From: a bacterium | Lineage (GTDB): Bacteria > Zixibacteria > MSB-5A5 > GN15 > FEB-12 | Assembly (NCBI GenBank): GCA_016708025.1 | Contig: JADJGQ010000003.1 | Span: forward strand, 124,001 to 188,000 | Direction of reading: 5' to 3' | DNA length: 64,000 nt | Shown: positions 25,214 through 33,344 of the stretch, one piece after another | How the letters are laid out: the number at the start of each line of letters is the position of its first letter | Numbering within the stretch: position 1 is the stretch's first letter | Notes under the pieces: model-generated | What the model was told of the DNA's origin: nothing | Databases searched by the model: none | What the model saw: the letters and a program-made list of their open reading frames with translations, nothing else | Position numbers and translations under genes: made by a program

Positions 25214-26647
25214 CTAACTATGCCACATTTTCATATGGTCGGCATGGGTCTGCAGGTAGCCGCCCGCCTGCATGTTTTTGTCGTAGAAATCCAAATCGAG
25301 ATGGTGTGCCTGCAGGAAAGTCAGCGTGTAGACCGAGGGCACTGTCCCGGGGAAGCGACCAAACGTGTCAAAGATATACTGCGCCTGATGCGCCACACAT
25401 TCCTTGAACAGCTCATTCATTTCGGCCGCAGCACCACGGACTTTGCTGGTCTCTTTCCAAGGTCCCGGTGTCTGGGGATTAAACGGCCCGCCTGCGCCAT
25501 ACTTCCGCTGGACGAGCGCATCGACCGCCGCCCGCATATTCGGGTAATGCGGCGGGCAGTAGGCCTCGAACACTCCTGCTCGACCGGTGAAATTCGGGAC
25601 CGGCCATTTGGGATTGGTGTCGAAGCGGAACCCAAGTCCCGGGATTGCCGGATTGCCCGAGGCTCCCAACAGTGAGAACGGATCAATACCGTCAAACATC
25701 CAACCGCCCAATCCGAGCGCCTGAAGCATCAGCATCCCGGCATAACAGGAGGTCGACAGTTCCGCGCAGGTTTCAGCCAAACAGAACTGCTCCATAAACG
25801 ACACCGGATAGGCCGCTTTCAGGTCTATCAATTCGGAGAACTTCTCAATCCCGGGAATCGGTCGACCGTTGATATCATCCATCAAACATTTGCCGTTCTG
25901 CGCGAGATAGGCGATCCCCGCCAGATAGTGCTGCGCGACATCGGCGACCGGGATGATCAGCGTACTCCCCGGCACATTCACACACCAGGTATTGTGCGGC
26001 TCAAGATACGGTTCTTCGGCGGGGAGATTAATGCGCTTGTCATCGAGCTTCACGATACGTGACTTGTGCGCCGCGAGCCAGGCATCCAGATCATACTCGC
26101 CATTTGCATTCGTATTGAGCAGAGAGCCGGAATCGCGCGTCGGCAGAAAATAGGTGCCGTTGTCATCGGTGAAGAAAAACTCGGTGGTATGAAAGCCGGC
26201 GGCGGATGGAAAGGTTCTTCCCCCGGCCGCGGAGGCATAGTTCGAAAGTTTCGGCGCGTATCGCTTGGCACGATAGTGCAGGTAGTGCCAGCCGTTGTTG
26301 CCGGTCGCGGCGGCCAATACCAACATCTGTTCGAGATCGGAGAGCGGCATCGGCGCATGCTGTGATTTGTACGCCAGCACGCCATCGGGAATCTCGTCTC
26401 CCAAAGCGAACCGTCGCGCGCGACGCCCCAGCAGCGCCTCGATCAGCGGGAAATTGACGGCATGCTCCAGCCCTTTGGGCATGGCCGGCATTTTGTCGAG
26501 CAGAACTTTGCCGCGTTCTCTGGTTTGAGCGGCGAGATTTGAGAAGCCCAGACCGGAGAGCGCGACTCCGGCGCCGAGTGCGAGGTGGCCGAGCATTTTT
26601 CGGCGGGTGACCGGCATCCATCCGGTAGCAGTGGAATTATCAGACAT
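25214..26647 (-). CDS. Tat-exported protein with nitroreductase-like N-terminal region
   Basis: 477 aa from the ATG at 26647, which has an AAGGAGGA ribosome site. A twin-arginine signal (TRRKMLGHLALGAG) is followed by a hydrophobic stretch ending SNLAAQT, so the protein should be exported folded, often a sign of a bound cofactor. Residues 75-130 (RRARRFALGDEIP, then PLSDLEQMLVLAAATGNNG) resemble the start of the nitroreductase flavin fold, but this is a weak match. Pairs of Cys occur later (FCLAETCAELSTSCY). No specific function can be assigned. Confidence 0.65.
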   Translation of the reverse strand: MSDNSTATGWMPVTRRKMLGHLALGAGVALSGLGFSNLAAQTRERGKVLLDKMPAMPKGLEHAVNFPLIEALLGRRARRFALGDEIPDGVLAYKSQHAPMPLSDLEQMLVLAAATGNNGWHYLHYRAKRYAPKLSNYASAAGGRTFPSAAGFHTTEFFFTDDNGTYFLPTRDSGSLLNTNANGEYDLDAWLAAHKSRIVKLDDKRINLPAEEPYLEPHNTWCVNVPGSTLIIPVADVAQHYLAGIAYLAQNGKCLMDDINGRPIPGIEKFSELIDLKAAYPVSFMEQFCLAETCAELSTSCYAGMLMLQALGLGGWMFDGIDPFSLLGASGNPAIPGLGFRFDTNPKWPVPNFTGRAGVFEAYCPPHYPNMRAAVDALVQRKYGAGGPFNPQTPGPWKETSKVRGAAAEMNELFKECVAHQAQYIFDTFGRFPGTVPSVYTLTFLQAHHLDLDFYDKNMQAGGYLQTHADHMKMWHS

Positions 26648-26804
26648 ACGATCCTCCTTCGTGTCTGTTGAGGTGAAGATGAAATGGAGGTTCAGAGACC
26701 TTCCCGCCCGGACGGAAAAAGTATACAATAGTGGACTAATCTGGTCAATGAGGAAAAAGTGGCCCGGCAATCTCTTGCTTGGTCACCACTGGTGCTCGCG
26801 TTGC

Positions 26805-28526
26805 CTATAGTATCTGGTGATTGACCCCTATCCGTATATCAGTCTGCCGGTCATCCCGATATTCGCTATACCCCACCCAATAATCTGATGTAGAGAAATT
26901 GCGATTATGCGAGATGTTCAACTGGAGAGTCGTCGGAATAGAAACCCTATACGTAATGCCAGCCAACAAGAGCACTCCAGTTTCCTCATCGGAGTACTTC
27001 CCGGTAGAAATGACCATCGCATCCGTCGAGGTTGCGCGGCCTTTCTCCCAACCGATCTTGGAGTAACTCAGATCAGCGCCGATCGAAATACCTGTCCTCA
27101 AATCATAGGAATATTGAAATGCGGCTCTTACAGAAACAGAGTTGAGATCGGCATGGCTAAGCAGTTCGTAAGTTGCGGGCCCGTTCGCCGGCGGGTAGTA
27201 TTTGTACAAAGAGTAAGAGTCGCTCCATGGGTCCAATCCCAACATGACTCGTAGCTGTCCATCAAATTGCCAATTTAGGGATAAGGGATTAGAGCATTCG
27301 AATAGTAAAAAGAGGTACCGGTTGACTTCTTTAGACCTGTTGTAATAGTATCGATGAGTGACGCCACTGCTAATGTCAGTGGTCACTGTCATTGTATCGT
27401 TACCCCAATAGGAAGTTGTATCCCAGGTCTGGTAGGACTCCGAATTGTGACTGCTGCGGTACACGTATCGACCACCAAATCCAAGGCGCACTCGATAACC
27501 AAATTGTCTTCCTGAGTAGGCAAAGGCGTTCCCAGAATAGTACCCGTACACCGCTCTGTCCAACGAAACGGAACCCGACGCCCCCTGGCCATAGTAATCC
27601 CATATGTCCTGCAACGCAAATGCCACTTTAGGAGTCAGACTGTCAATAAGTGCCGACTCCAACAAAAAGTCGGCAATCCCCTCCAGAGCGCGCTGGCGAT
27701 GTATTCTGGCATCAACTGCGTGGGCCTGGCGATAGTAATAGACCGTGTCAGTCAAGCGAGTCATCTCTTCGTAGCTGGGCTCTCTTCGCAACACTCCCTG
27801 ATTCTGAAGTTCTTCTATAATATAAAGACTCGTAGCGGCAAAGGCTCCGCTATACATTCTGCCGATGCCTATTGCCCCTTCTCCACCGATATTGTTGTTG
27901 GAACTATTGCTTACTCTATTCCTGATAACCCTTCGATGTTGAGTTCGCCAAGTGTAAGGATCAAAGTCTGTTGACGTATCGATTGTCATCGCATCGCTCT
28001 CATCGAGTGGGTCGTGTGAATAGTTCAGTGTTACTGAACCTACCAACGAGGCGAAGGTATTTCCGCTAACGTACTGCCTGATTTCTGTACCTGGACTGAA
28101 GTGGAAGTCGAAACTTCTCGATTTTGATTCGACAGTCTGACGTTCCATCTCCGGATATGCGTAGTAACTGTACTTCCTGATTTCTGACCCTGAATTTGTG
28201 GAGAAGTTGAATTGTCCCGTTACCGAAAAGCTGACTTCGCGAGGAATGGTAAAGTGCCGCCACCTGGTCGTACTTGAAGTCCTGAAATACGTCAAATCGC
28301 TTTCCGAATCAATATTGTCGTAGTAATCCTGATCAGTTTCCGGCCGTTGGTGATTTGACCTATGAGTTCCTTCACCCGCCACCCGCCACTCCAAATCGGT
28401 AAACTTCTCCGGGATGTAACTATCCACTCGGAATGGCTTGGAATCCTGTGCAGAAATACTGGATGCAGATACCAAAAGACATGACACCGCGAATGCGGCG
28501 ATCGACGCGAGTTGTCTGATTGACAT
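26805..28526 (-). CDS. Predicted outer-membrane beta-barrel protein
   Basis: 573 aa from the ATG at 28526 (GGGGAG upstream). A Sec signal peptide ends near SISAQD. The remainder alternates polar and hydrophobic residues and is rich in Tyr, Ser, Thr and Asn, with repeated short aromatic strands and a final NHQIL, as expected for a large outer-membrane barrel. The middle has a helical insert around residues 220-310. The gene is visibly richer in A+T than its neighbours and stands alone, so lateral acquisition is possible. No family is recognised. Confidence 0.65.
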   Translation of the reverse strand: MSIRQLASIAAFAVSCLLVSASSISAQDSKPFRVDSYIPEKFTDLEWRVAGEGTHRSNHQRPETDQDYYDNIDSESDLTYFRTSSTTRWRHFTIPREVSFSVTGQFNFSTNSGSEIRKYSYYAYPEMERQTVESKSRSFDFHFSPGTEIRQYVSGNTFASLVGSVTLNYSHDPLDESDAMTIDTSTDFDPYTWRTQHRRVIRNRVSNSSNNNIGGEGAIGIGRMYSGAFAATSLYIIEELQNQGVLRREPSYEEMTRLTDTVYYYRQAHAVDARIHRQRALEGIADFLLESALIDSLTPKVAFALQDIWDYYGQGASGSVSLDRAVYGYYSGNAFAYSGRQFGYRVRLGFGGRYVYRSSHNSESYQTWDTTSYWGNDTMTVTTDISSGVTHRYYYNRSKEVNRYLFLLFECSNPLSLNWQFDGQLRVMLGLDPWSDSYSLYKYYPPANGPATYELLSHADLNSVSVRAAFQYSYDLRTGISIGADLSYSKIGWEKGRATSTDAMVISTGKYSDEETGVLLLAGITYRVSIPTTLQLNISHNRNFSTSDYWVGYSEYRDDRQTDIRIGVNHQIL

Positions 28527-28610
28527 GAGAAACTCCCCGTTACATGGTCTCCCCAAATAAACGAAATCGCCTACGGCCTGTCAAGAGCCGCTGACGTAAG
28601 CGTGGTCAGA

Positions 28611-29552
28611 TCAGGCCATATTCACCGCCACTCGCGGGCGGAATGACCCCATCGCCAGTAGCGTTTCCTGGCGGCGTCGAATCTCGTTCTCTGTCATCGC
28701 AAAATCCGGCCCGACATTCTCTATCATGATCGACGAAGTCGATGACGCAAAACAACCGGCCCGTCGCAGGTCACCTTTGGACTTGAGATATTCGAACGTA
28801 AACCCGGCCATGTAGGTATCCCCCGCCCCGGTAGCATCGATCAGGTCGATCTCATACGGCGGAATATCAATGAACTGCTTGCCGTCGTAGATCACCGAAC
28901 CAAGTTCCGCAAGCGTGACGATGACGATCTTCGGTCCCCAGGATTTGAGGATCTTGGCCGCCTCATACGGATTTTCGCGGCAATCTATCCCGGTCAGTAC
29001 TTTTGCTTCCATCTCGTTCGGCTTGACGATATCAAACAGCGCGAAGGCATCCTCGATCCCTTCCGGTTTGTCATGGGTGATTCGCTGTTGGGAATCGATA
29101 TCCCGCAACAACCCCTGCGGATCCAAAAAGAACAGCCCTTTCGGATAATTCTTCCGAATCTGCGCCACCATCTCAAGCGAGACCTCTTTGAGGATCGGCC
29201 CGATCAGTATCGCCTCGGAATCTTTGTAGAGCGATGGTTCAATCGCGGTGATATTCGCGGCCCTGCCCAGGAGATCGAGCGTCCGATTGCCGAAGGCATC
29301 ATAATAAATCAGCGAAAAGCCGCCGGTCTCTTTGGAGGGTGTCACCACCGGCGTGATATGATATTTCTGCATATCGGCCATGAACTGCGCTTTGAGATCA
29401 TCGCCGACCGAACCGATCAGTTTCACTTCTTTGCCGAGTTTCGCCAGCACCAGCGCGGCGTTGGTGGAGCATCCGGAAAGAATGCGGGTTTTGGTATCCA
29501 CACGCGGAGTTTTGATATAGTCATACACAGGATTGCCGATTGCGGTGATCAT
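28611..29552 (-). CDS. PfkB-family carbohydrate or nucleoside kinase
   Basis: 313 aa. The two family signatures are present: CSTNAALVLAKLG with GSVGDD near residue 45, and DATGAGDTYMAGFTFEYL near residue 235, which holds the catalytic Asp and the anion hole. It phosphorylates a sugar, nucleoside or polyol with ATP. The gene lies 36 bases after the CDP-alcohol phosphatidyltransferase gene and is probably co-transcribed with it. Some PfkB members phosphorylate myo-inositol, which would fit the inositol theme here, but an adenosine-kinase-like role is as likely. Confidence 0.88.
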   Translation of the reverse strand: MITAIGNPVYDYIKTPRVDTKTRILSGCSTNAALVLAKLGKEVKLIGSVGDDLKAQFMADMQKYHITPVVTPSKETGGFSLIYYDAFGNRTLDLLGRAANITAIEPSLYKDSEAILIGPILKEVSLEMVAQIRKNYPKGLFFLDPQGLLRDIDSQQRITHDKPEGIEDAFALFDIVKPNEMEAKVLTGIDCRENPYEAAKILKSWGPKIVIVTLAELGSVIYDGKQFIDIPPYEIDLIDATGAGDTYMAGFTFEYLKSKGDLRRAGCFASSTSSIMIENVGPDFAMTENEIRRRQETLLAMGSFRPRVAVNMA

Positions 29553-29588
29553 ATAGACTTTCTTTGAATAGATGTCCGAGAGTCGGGG

Positions 29589-30236
29589 TTAGACTTCCTG
29601 GCGATCGCCCAGCATTTTGCGGGCATAGACCAGACGCTGCACCGAAGTGATGGTGGAGGTTGCGCCGACAATGATGAGCGCAAATTCAAGCCATCCGCCG
29701 CGGGGCCAGGTCCCGGTCGGGAAATATATCTCCATGATGGCGCCAAAAATGATCAGGATGAATTTTTCGAGTCTCCCCATAATACCGACCGCGCAATTCT
29801 GCAGTTTGCCGATAGACTCAGCCGCGGCGCGGGTGTAGCTGGCGATCAACATGCCAAAGAGCGCAAACAGACCCCACCCCGGGTGTACCGCGCCGGACAT
29901 GGTGATACCGGCCAGGATAAAAAACTCGCCGTAGCGATCGGAGACATGGTCAAGAATGCCGCCAAAGACAGTCCCGGTGTTGCCGGCCCGTGCGGTGGAG
30001 CCATCAAGCATATCGGCAAACGATGCCATCAGCATCCAGAATACCCCCCACCCCATGCTGTCTTTCCAGAAAAAGATCCCGGAGACGGCAGCGCACACGA
30101 GTGACACTCCGGTCAGAAAATTGGGGGTCAGCCCCATGCGGTGACAGACCTTACCAAGAACCAGTGAGGTTTCTTCGTACCACTGTCGCTTGCGCTGATT
30201 GATAGTTGGTGCAGGATTCTGCTGCTCGGTCTTCAT
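29589..30236 (-). CDS. CDP-alcohol phosphatidyltransferase family protein
   Basis: 215 aa membrane enzyme. The full family signature DxxDGxxARx8GxxxDxxxD is present (DMLDGSTARAG, then GGILDHVSDR), which binds the metal ions and the CDP-lipid. About six hydrophobic helices are seen. The family joins a CDP-activated lipid to an alcohol such as glycerol-phosphate or inositol-phosphate. A myo-inositol-phosphate synthase is encoded at 47.6 kb, so an inositol-lipid synthase is a reasonable candidate function. It is first in a two-gene unit with the PfkB kinase. Confidence 0.88.
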   Translation of the reverse strand: MKTEQQNPAPTINQRKRQWYEETSLVLGKVCHRMGLTPNFLTGVSLVCAAVSGIFFWKDSMGWGVFWMLMASFADMLDGSTARAGNTGTVFGGILDHVSDRYGEFFILAGITMSGAVHPGWGLFALFGMLIASYTRAAAESIGKLQNCAVGIMGRLEKFILIIFGAIMEIYFPTGTWPRGGWLEFALIIVGATSTITSVQRLVYARKMLGDRQEV

Positions 30237-30244
30237 GACCGGCC

Positions 30245-30273
30245 AATATGTGCGGTTTAGTCCCCGGAGTCAA
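30245..30273 (-). promoter_or_regulatory. Candidate promoter of the CDP-alcohol phosphatidyltransferase gene
   Basis: On the minus strand TTGACT (30273-30268), exactly 17 bases, then CATATT (30250-30245). The -10 ends 8 bases before the ATG at 30236, so the mRNA would start at or within a few bases of the start codon. Confidence 0.5.
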
Positions 30274-30300
30274 CCGATCAGACCGGCCTAGATTGAGCGG

Positions 30301-30329
30301 TTGACAAGGTGGCCGATTGGGGGGATATT
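30301..30329 (+). promoter_or_regulatory. Candidate promoter of obg overlapping a GC hairpin
   Basis: Consensus TTGACA (30301-30306), 17 bases, then GATATT (30324-30329). The start codon is at 30337, so this promoter would give an almost leaderless mRNA. The -10 is embedded in the palindrome GGGGGATATTCCCCC (30320-30334), two bases before the ATG. Confidence 0.5.
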
Positions 30330-30336
30330 CCCCCGA

Positions 30337-31335
30337 ATGTTCATCGATTATGTTGAAATAGAAGTGTTTGCCGGAGATGGCGGGCATGGCTGTATCGCCT
30401 TCCGGCAGGAGAAATATATTCCCAAAGGTGGCCCGGACGGTGGCGATGGCGGTTGGGGGGGCGATGTTATCGCAGTCGCCGACAGCAACTTGACCACCCT
30501 TCTGGACTTCCGGTATCGCAAGGTTTACAAAGCCGATAAGGGGCGATTCGGCGGCGGTGGCCTCAAGACCGGCAAGTCCGGCGACCCGATTCTTCTGCGC
30601 ATCCCGGTCGGCACCATTATAAAGGATGTCGATACCGGCGAAACGATCGCCGACCTCGATACCCCGGAAATGCAGGTCGTCCTCGCCAAAGGGGGTAAAG
30701 GGGGACATGGGAATGCCTACTACAAATCGGCGGTTAATCAGGCACCGCGCAAAGCGCAGGATGGTGCGCCCGGCGAGCACCGGAAGCTGGCGCTTGAGCT
30801 CAAACTGCTGGCCGATGTTGGCCTGGTTGGTTTGCCGAATGCAGGCAAGTCGACCATTCTGGCGGCCTTCTCTGCCGCACGACCGAAGATCGCGGATTAT
30901 CCATTCACCACGCTGGTGCCGAATTTGGGGATCGTCAAGATCCGCGAGTTCAAATCATTTGTGATGGCGGATATCCCGGGGCTGATCGAGGGTGCCTCCG
31001 AGGGGAAGGGACTCGGTATCCAGTTTCTCAAGCATATCCAGCGGACACGCCTGCTGGTCTATGTGATTGACATTAACGAAGAAGATATTATCAAGACACG
31101 GGAGTTGCTCGAGAACGAACTGGCGACTTTTGATCCGGAATTGCCGGGGAGACCGTCGATGACGGTGATAACCAAAACCGACACGACCACCGCCGCCAAA
31201 GTAAAAGCATTTTCCAAAAAGCTACCGAAGGATTATCTTTTCCTGTCGGCGGTTTCCCGTGAAGGGGCCGACGATTTTTTATTAGCCATCGAGCGGAAAC
31301 TTGACGAAGAACGAATTAACAGAACGGCTGACTGA
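30337..31335 (+). CDS. obg: Obg/CgtA GTPase
   Basis: 332 aa from the ATG at 30337. The N-terminal Obg fold is glycine-rich (GGPDGGDGGWGGDV), and the G domain follows with the P-loop GLPNAGKST near residue 167, DIPGLIEGASEGKGLG (G3) and TKTD (G4). The C-terminal OCT domain of some Obg proteins is absent. It binds the large ribosomal subunit and acts in ribosome assembly and stress signalling. The gene heads a unit with dprA and ptsH, overlapping dprA by 35 bases. Confidence 0.95.
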   Translation: MFIDYVEIEVFAGDGGHGCIAFRQEKYIPKGGPDGGDGGWGGDVIAVADSNLTTLLDFRYRKVYKADKGRFGGGGLKTGKSGDPILLRIPVGTIIKDVDTGETIADLDTPEMQVVLAKGGKGGHGNAYYKSAVNQAPRKAQDGAPGEHRKLALELKLLADVGLVGLPNAGKSTILAAFSAARPKIADYPFTTLVPNLGIVKIREFKSFVMADIPGLIEGASEGKGLGIQFLKHIQRTRLLVYVIDINEEDIIKTRELLENELATFDPELPGRPSMTVITKTDTTTAAKVKAFSKKLPKDYLFLSAVSREGADDFLLAIERKLDEERINRTAD

Positions 31336-32254
31336 TTCGCTGACCCTGCTGCAGGTTCCGGGTATCGGCAAAGGTCGCTATAATCGACTGATCCAGAAAT
31401 TCGGGTCACCCTCGGCGGCGCTGGCCGCCTCGGTGCATGATCTGGAGGCGGTACCGTTCCTTTCGCATGGATTGGCGACAGCTATCAAGCAGCAGGCCGA
31501 TCCGAATACTGCGCGCGCAACAGCCGCGCGGATTTTTCAGCTTGGGTGGGATGTTCTCTTCCCTGATATCCTGGGATACCCGGTCGCATTGTCGCGCATC
31601 CCCGATCCTCCCCCGATCCTCTTCCGCATGGGAGATCCGATCCACGAAGATGACAAACTGGTTGGCATAGTCGGCACACGGCATCCATCGGAGCGCGGCA
31701 AACTCTTCACCGCCAAATTGGCCGCTGATCTGGCACGAGCCGGAATCACTGTTGTCTCCGGGATGGCCGAAGGGATCGATTCCGCCGCTCATTCTGGTGC
31801 GCTGGATGCCGGTGGAAAAACGATCGCCGTCTGGGGAACCTCGCTGGATATCGTTTATCCGCCGACCAACAAAAAGTTGGCCGAGCGAATCGCCAAACAA
31901 GGGGCGGTCTACTCGGAGTATCTTCCGGGAACCAGTCCGGACAAGGCATTTTTCCCCGAGCGGAATCGGATCATCTCCGGGCTGTCCGAAGCGATCATCG
32001 TGATCGAGGCGGGCGCCAAATCCGGCGCGCTGATCACGGCGGACCATGCAATCGAACAGGGGCGCGAGCTGTTTGCGGTCCCGGGTTTTCCGGATGCGCT
32101 GACCTCATTGGGGACCAATAGTCTGATCAAAAAAGGGGCGCGATTGCTAACCGGGATACAGGATCTGTTTGACGATCTCCCCGTCTTGCCGGAAAGGTCT
32201 CTGCCAGGCGGTTTCAGTCATTGCTGGACCTTACCGATATGGAACGGAAGATGA
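31301..32254 (+). CDS. dprA: DNA-processing protein DprA, main part (frameshifted near the 3' end)
   Basis: 317 aa in this frame. An N-terminal helix-hairpin-helix region (LQVPGIGKGRYNRLI) precedes the Rossmann-type core with GIVGTRHPS, VVSGMAEGIDSAAHSGAL, FPERNRIISGLS and SGALITADHAIEQGRELFAVPG, the hallmark motifs. DprA loads RecA on incoming single-stranded DNA during transformation. The start is a TTG at 31301 inside obg. After about residue 305 the frame turns to unrelated sequence (HCWTLPIWNGR), while the missing C-terminal winged helix continues in another frame. One base appears to be missing between about 32190 and 32220. Confidence 0.9.
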   Translation: MTKNELTERLTDSLTLLQVPGIGKGRYNRLIQKFGSPSAALAASVHDLEAVPFLSHGLATAIKQQADPNTARATAARIFQLGWDVLFPDILGYPVALSRIPDPPPILFRMGDPIHEDDKLVGIVGTRHPSERGKLFTAKLAADLARAGITVVSGMAEGIDSAAHSGALDAGGKTIAVWGTSLDIVYPPTNKKLAERIAKQGAVYSEYLPGTSPDKAFFPERNRIISGLSEAIIVIEAGAKSGALITADHAIEQGRELFAVPGFPDALTSLGTNSLIKKGARLLTGIQDLFDDLPVLPERSLPGGFSHCWTLPIWNGR

Positions 32255-32415
32255 TCGCGCTGTTGGCCGAGGGGCCGGTGCAGATCGATATTCTCTCCCG
32301 CACGGCCAATCTGACGATCTCCGAGGTACTTGAATATATGCTGGCGCTGGAATTAAAAGGGGTGGTACAGGAACTCTCCGGTAAGAGGTTCATGTTATCT
32401 GAGCTAACCGTATGA
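32221..32415 (+). pseudogene. Detached C-terminal winged-helix domain of DprA
   Basis: 64 codons in the frame one base behind the main dprA frame. LDLTDMERKMIALLAEGPVQID is the usual opening of the DprA C-terminal winged helix, ending LKGVVQELSGKRFMLS. Joined to the upstream part it gives about 370 residues, normal for DprA. Its stop overlaps the start of ptsH by 4 bases, as expected for an intact coupled gene. This argues for a single-base error or recent mutation, not long decay. Confidence 0.85.
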
Positions 32416-32681
32416 TCTCACAAACTGCAAAGATAGTAAATAAGCTCGGCTTGCACGCTCGTCCCTCGGCACTGCTGGTGACGACTGCCTCCAAATTCCA
32501 GTCCGAAGTCCATTTCACCAAGAACGGTCTGCGGGTCAACGGTAAGTCGATCCTTGGCGTGATGATGCTGGCTGCTGAGATGGGGTCGGATCTGTTGATC
32601 GAGTTGGATGGACCGGATGAAGAGCAGGCGATGACGGATATCCTTGCGGTGATCGAGTCCCGCTTCGGCGAATCAGAGTAG
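32412..32681 (+). CDS. ptsH: Phosphocarrier protein HPr
   Basis: 89 aa. The active-site segment KLGLHARPSALLV carries the histidine that takes phosphate from enzyme I, and NGKSILGVMML carries the regulatory serine that HPr kinase would phosphorylate. Length and layout are standard. It is coupled to dprA by a 4-base overlap. Enzyme I is encoded 660 bases downstream beyond a block of repeats. No sugar-specific enzyme II gene is in the window, so the pair may serve regulation more than sugar uptake. Confidence 0.96.
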   Translation: MISQTAKIVNKLGLHARPSALLVTTASKFQSEVHFTKNGLRVNGKSILGVMMLAAEMGSDLLIELDGPDEEQAMTDILAVIESRFGESE

Positions 32682-32690
32682 GCTAACCAC

Positions 32691-33240
32691 GTCATTGCGA
32701 GGAGACCGGCCACTCACTAGACATTGAACCGCCCGTTCACCTCCGGTCGACGAAGCAACCCCCTCCATTCAATTACCGCCCAATCCGCGATTGCCTCACC
32801 GTATCATGCCGCGCTGAAGGGCATCCAGACTTCTTGCGCGGCAGTCGTCCTCGTCTGCCCGACCCCTGTTAAAAAGTCATTGCGAGAAGCGAAGCGACGA
32901 AGCAATCAGTTCCAACTACTGCCTCATTCCAGCGAAAGCATGCCCCGAGACTGAACCTGGGCTGGACTCCACGAAAAAGTCTGGAATCCCAGCGTGCGCT
33001 GGGATGAGGCGGGTGAGGGTTCGCGATGACCAAGAGAAGATGGATTCCCGCCTGCGCGGAATGAGGCGTGGCAGGACTCTCAAAGTTCTGCGGTGGTGAA
33101 GACCGAGTTCTGCCTGGGCAAGGCTCGCGATGACGTTTCAATAAAGTTCGGCAATGTTGATGAGTGAAGGACGGGCAGACGGGGACATCTGCCGCGCAAG
33201 GATGGCATTACTTTGCCGGGCAAGGCTCGCGATGATGTGC
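32691..33240. repeat. Cluster of dispersed intergenic hairpin repeats between ptsH and ptsI
   Basis: This gene-free stretch of about 660 bases is a mosaic of short repeat units. One type begins GTCATTGCGAG and ends CGAAGCAAT (intact copy 32876-32908, interrupted copy 32691-32757). A second type is a hairpin with ATTCC/GGAAT arms around a GC-rich core (33044-33062), with a perfect 9-base-arm variant at 32986-33005. A third unit, AAGGCTCGCGATGA, occurs at 33121 and 33222. Related copies of the second type recur at 44.1-45.7 kb. No open frame here looks coding. Confidence 0.8.
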
Positions 33241-33344
33241 TGTGTGTCGTTTCCCCCCTCGACCTTCCCCCCAGTTATTCCGCTTGCCTATCATTTCCCT
33301 ACCTGCCTATCTTATATCAGACTATAGCCGCAAGTGATTGACCT

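Noticed and set aside
32190..32225. Programmed ribosomal frameshift in dprA
   Set aside because: No slippery heptamer or clear downstream structure; DprA is not known to use frameshifting, so an indel is simpler.
32691..33240. CRISPR array
   Set aside because: The repeats are of different types with irregular spacing and partial copies; there are no uniform spacers and no cas genes.
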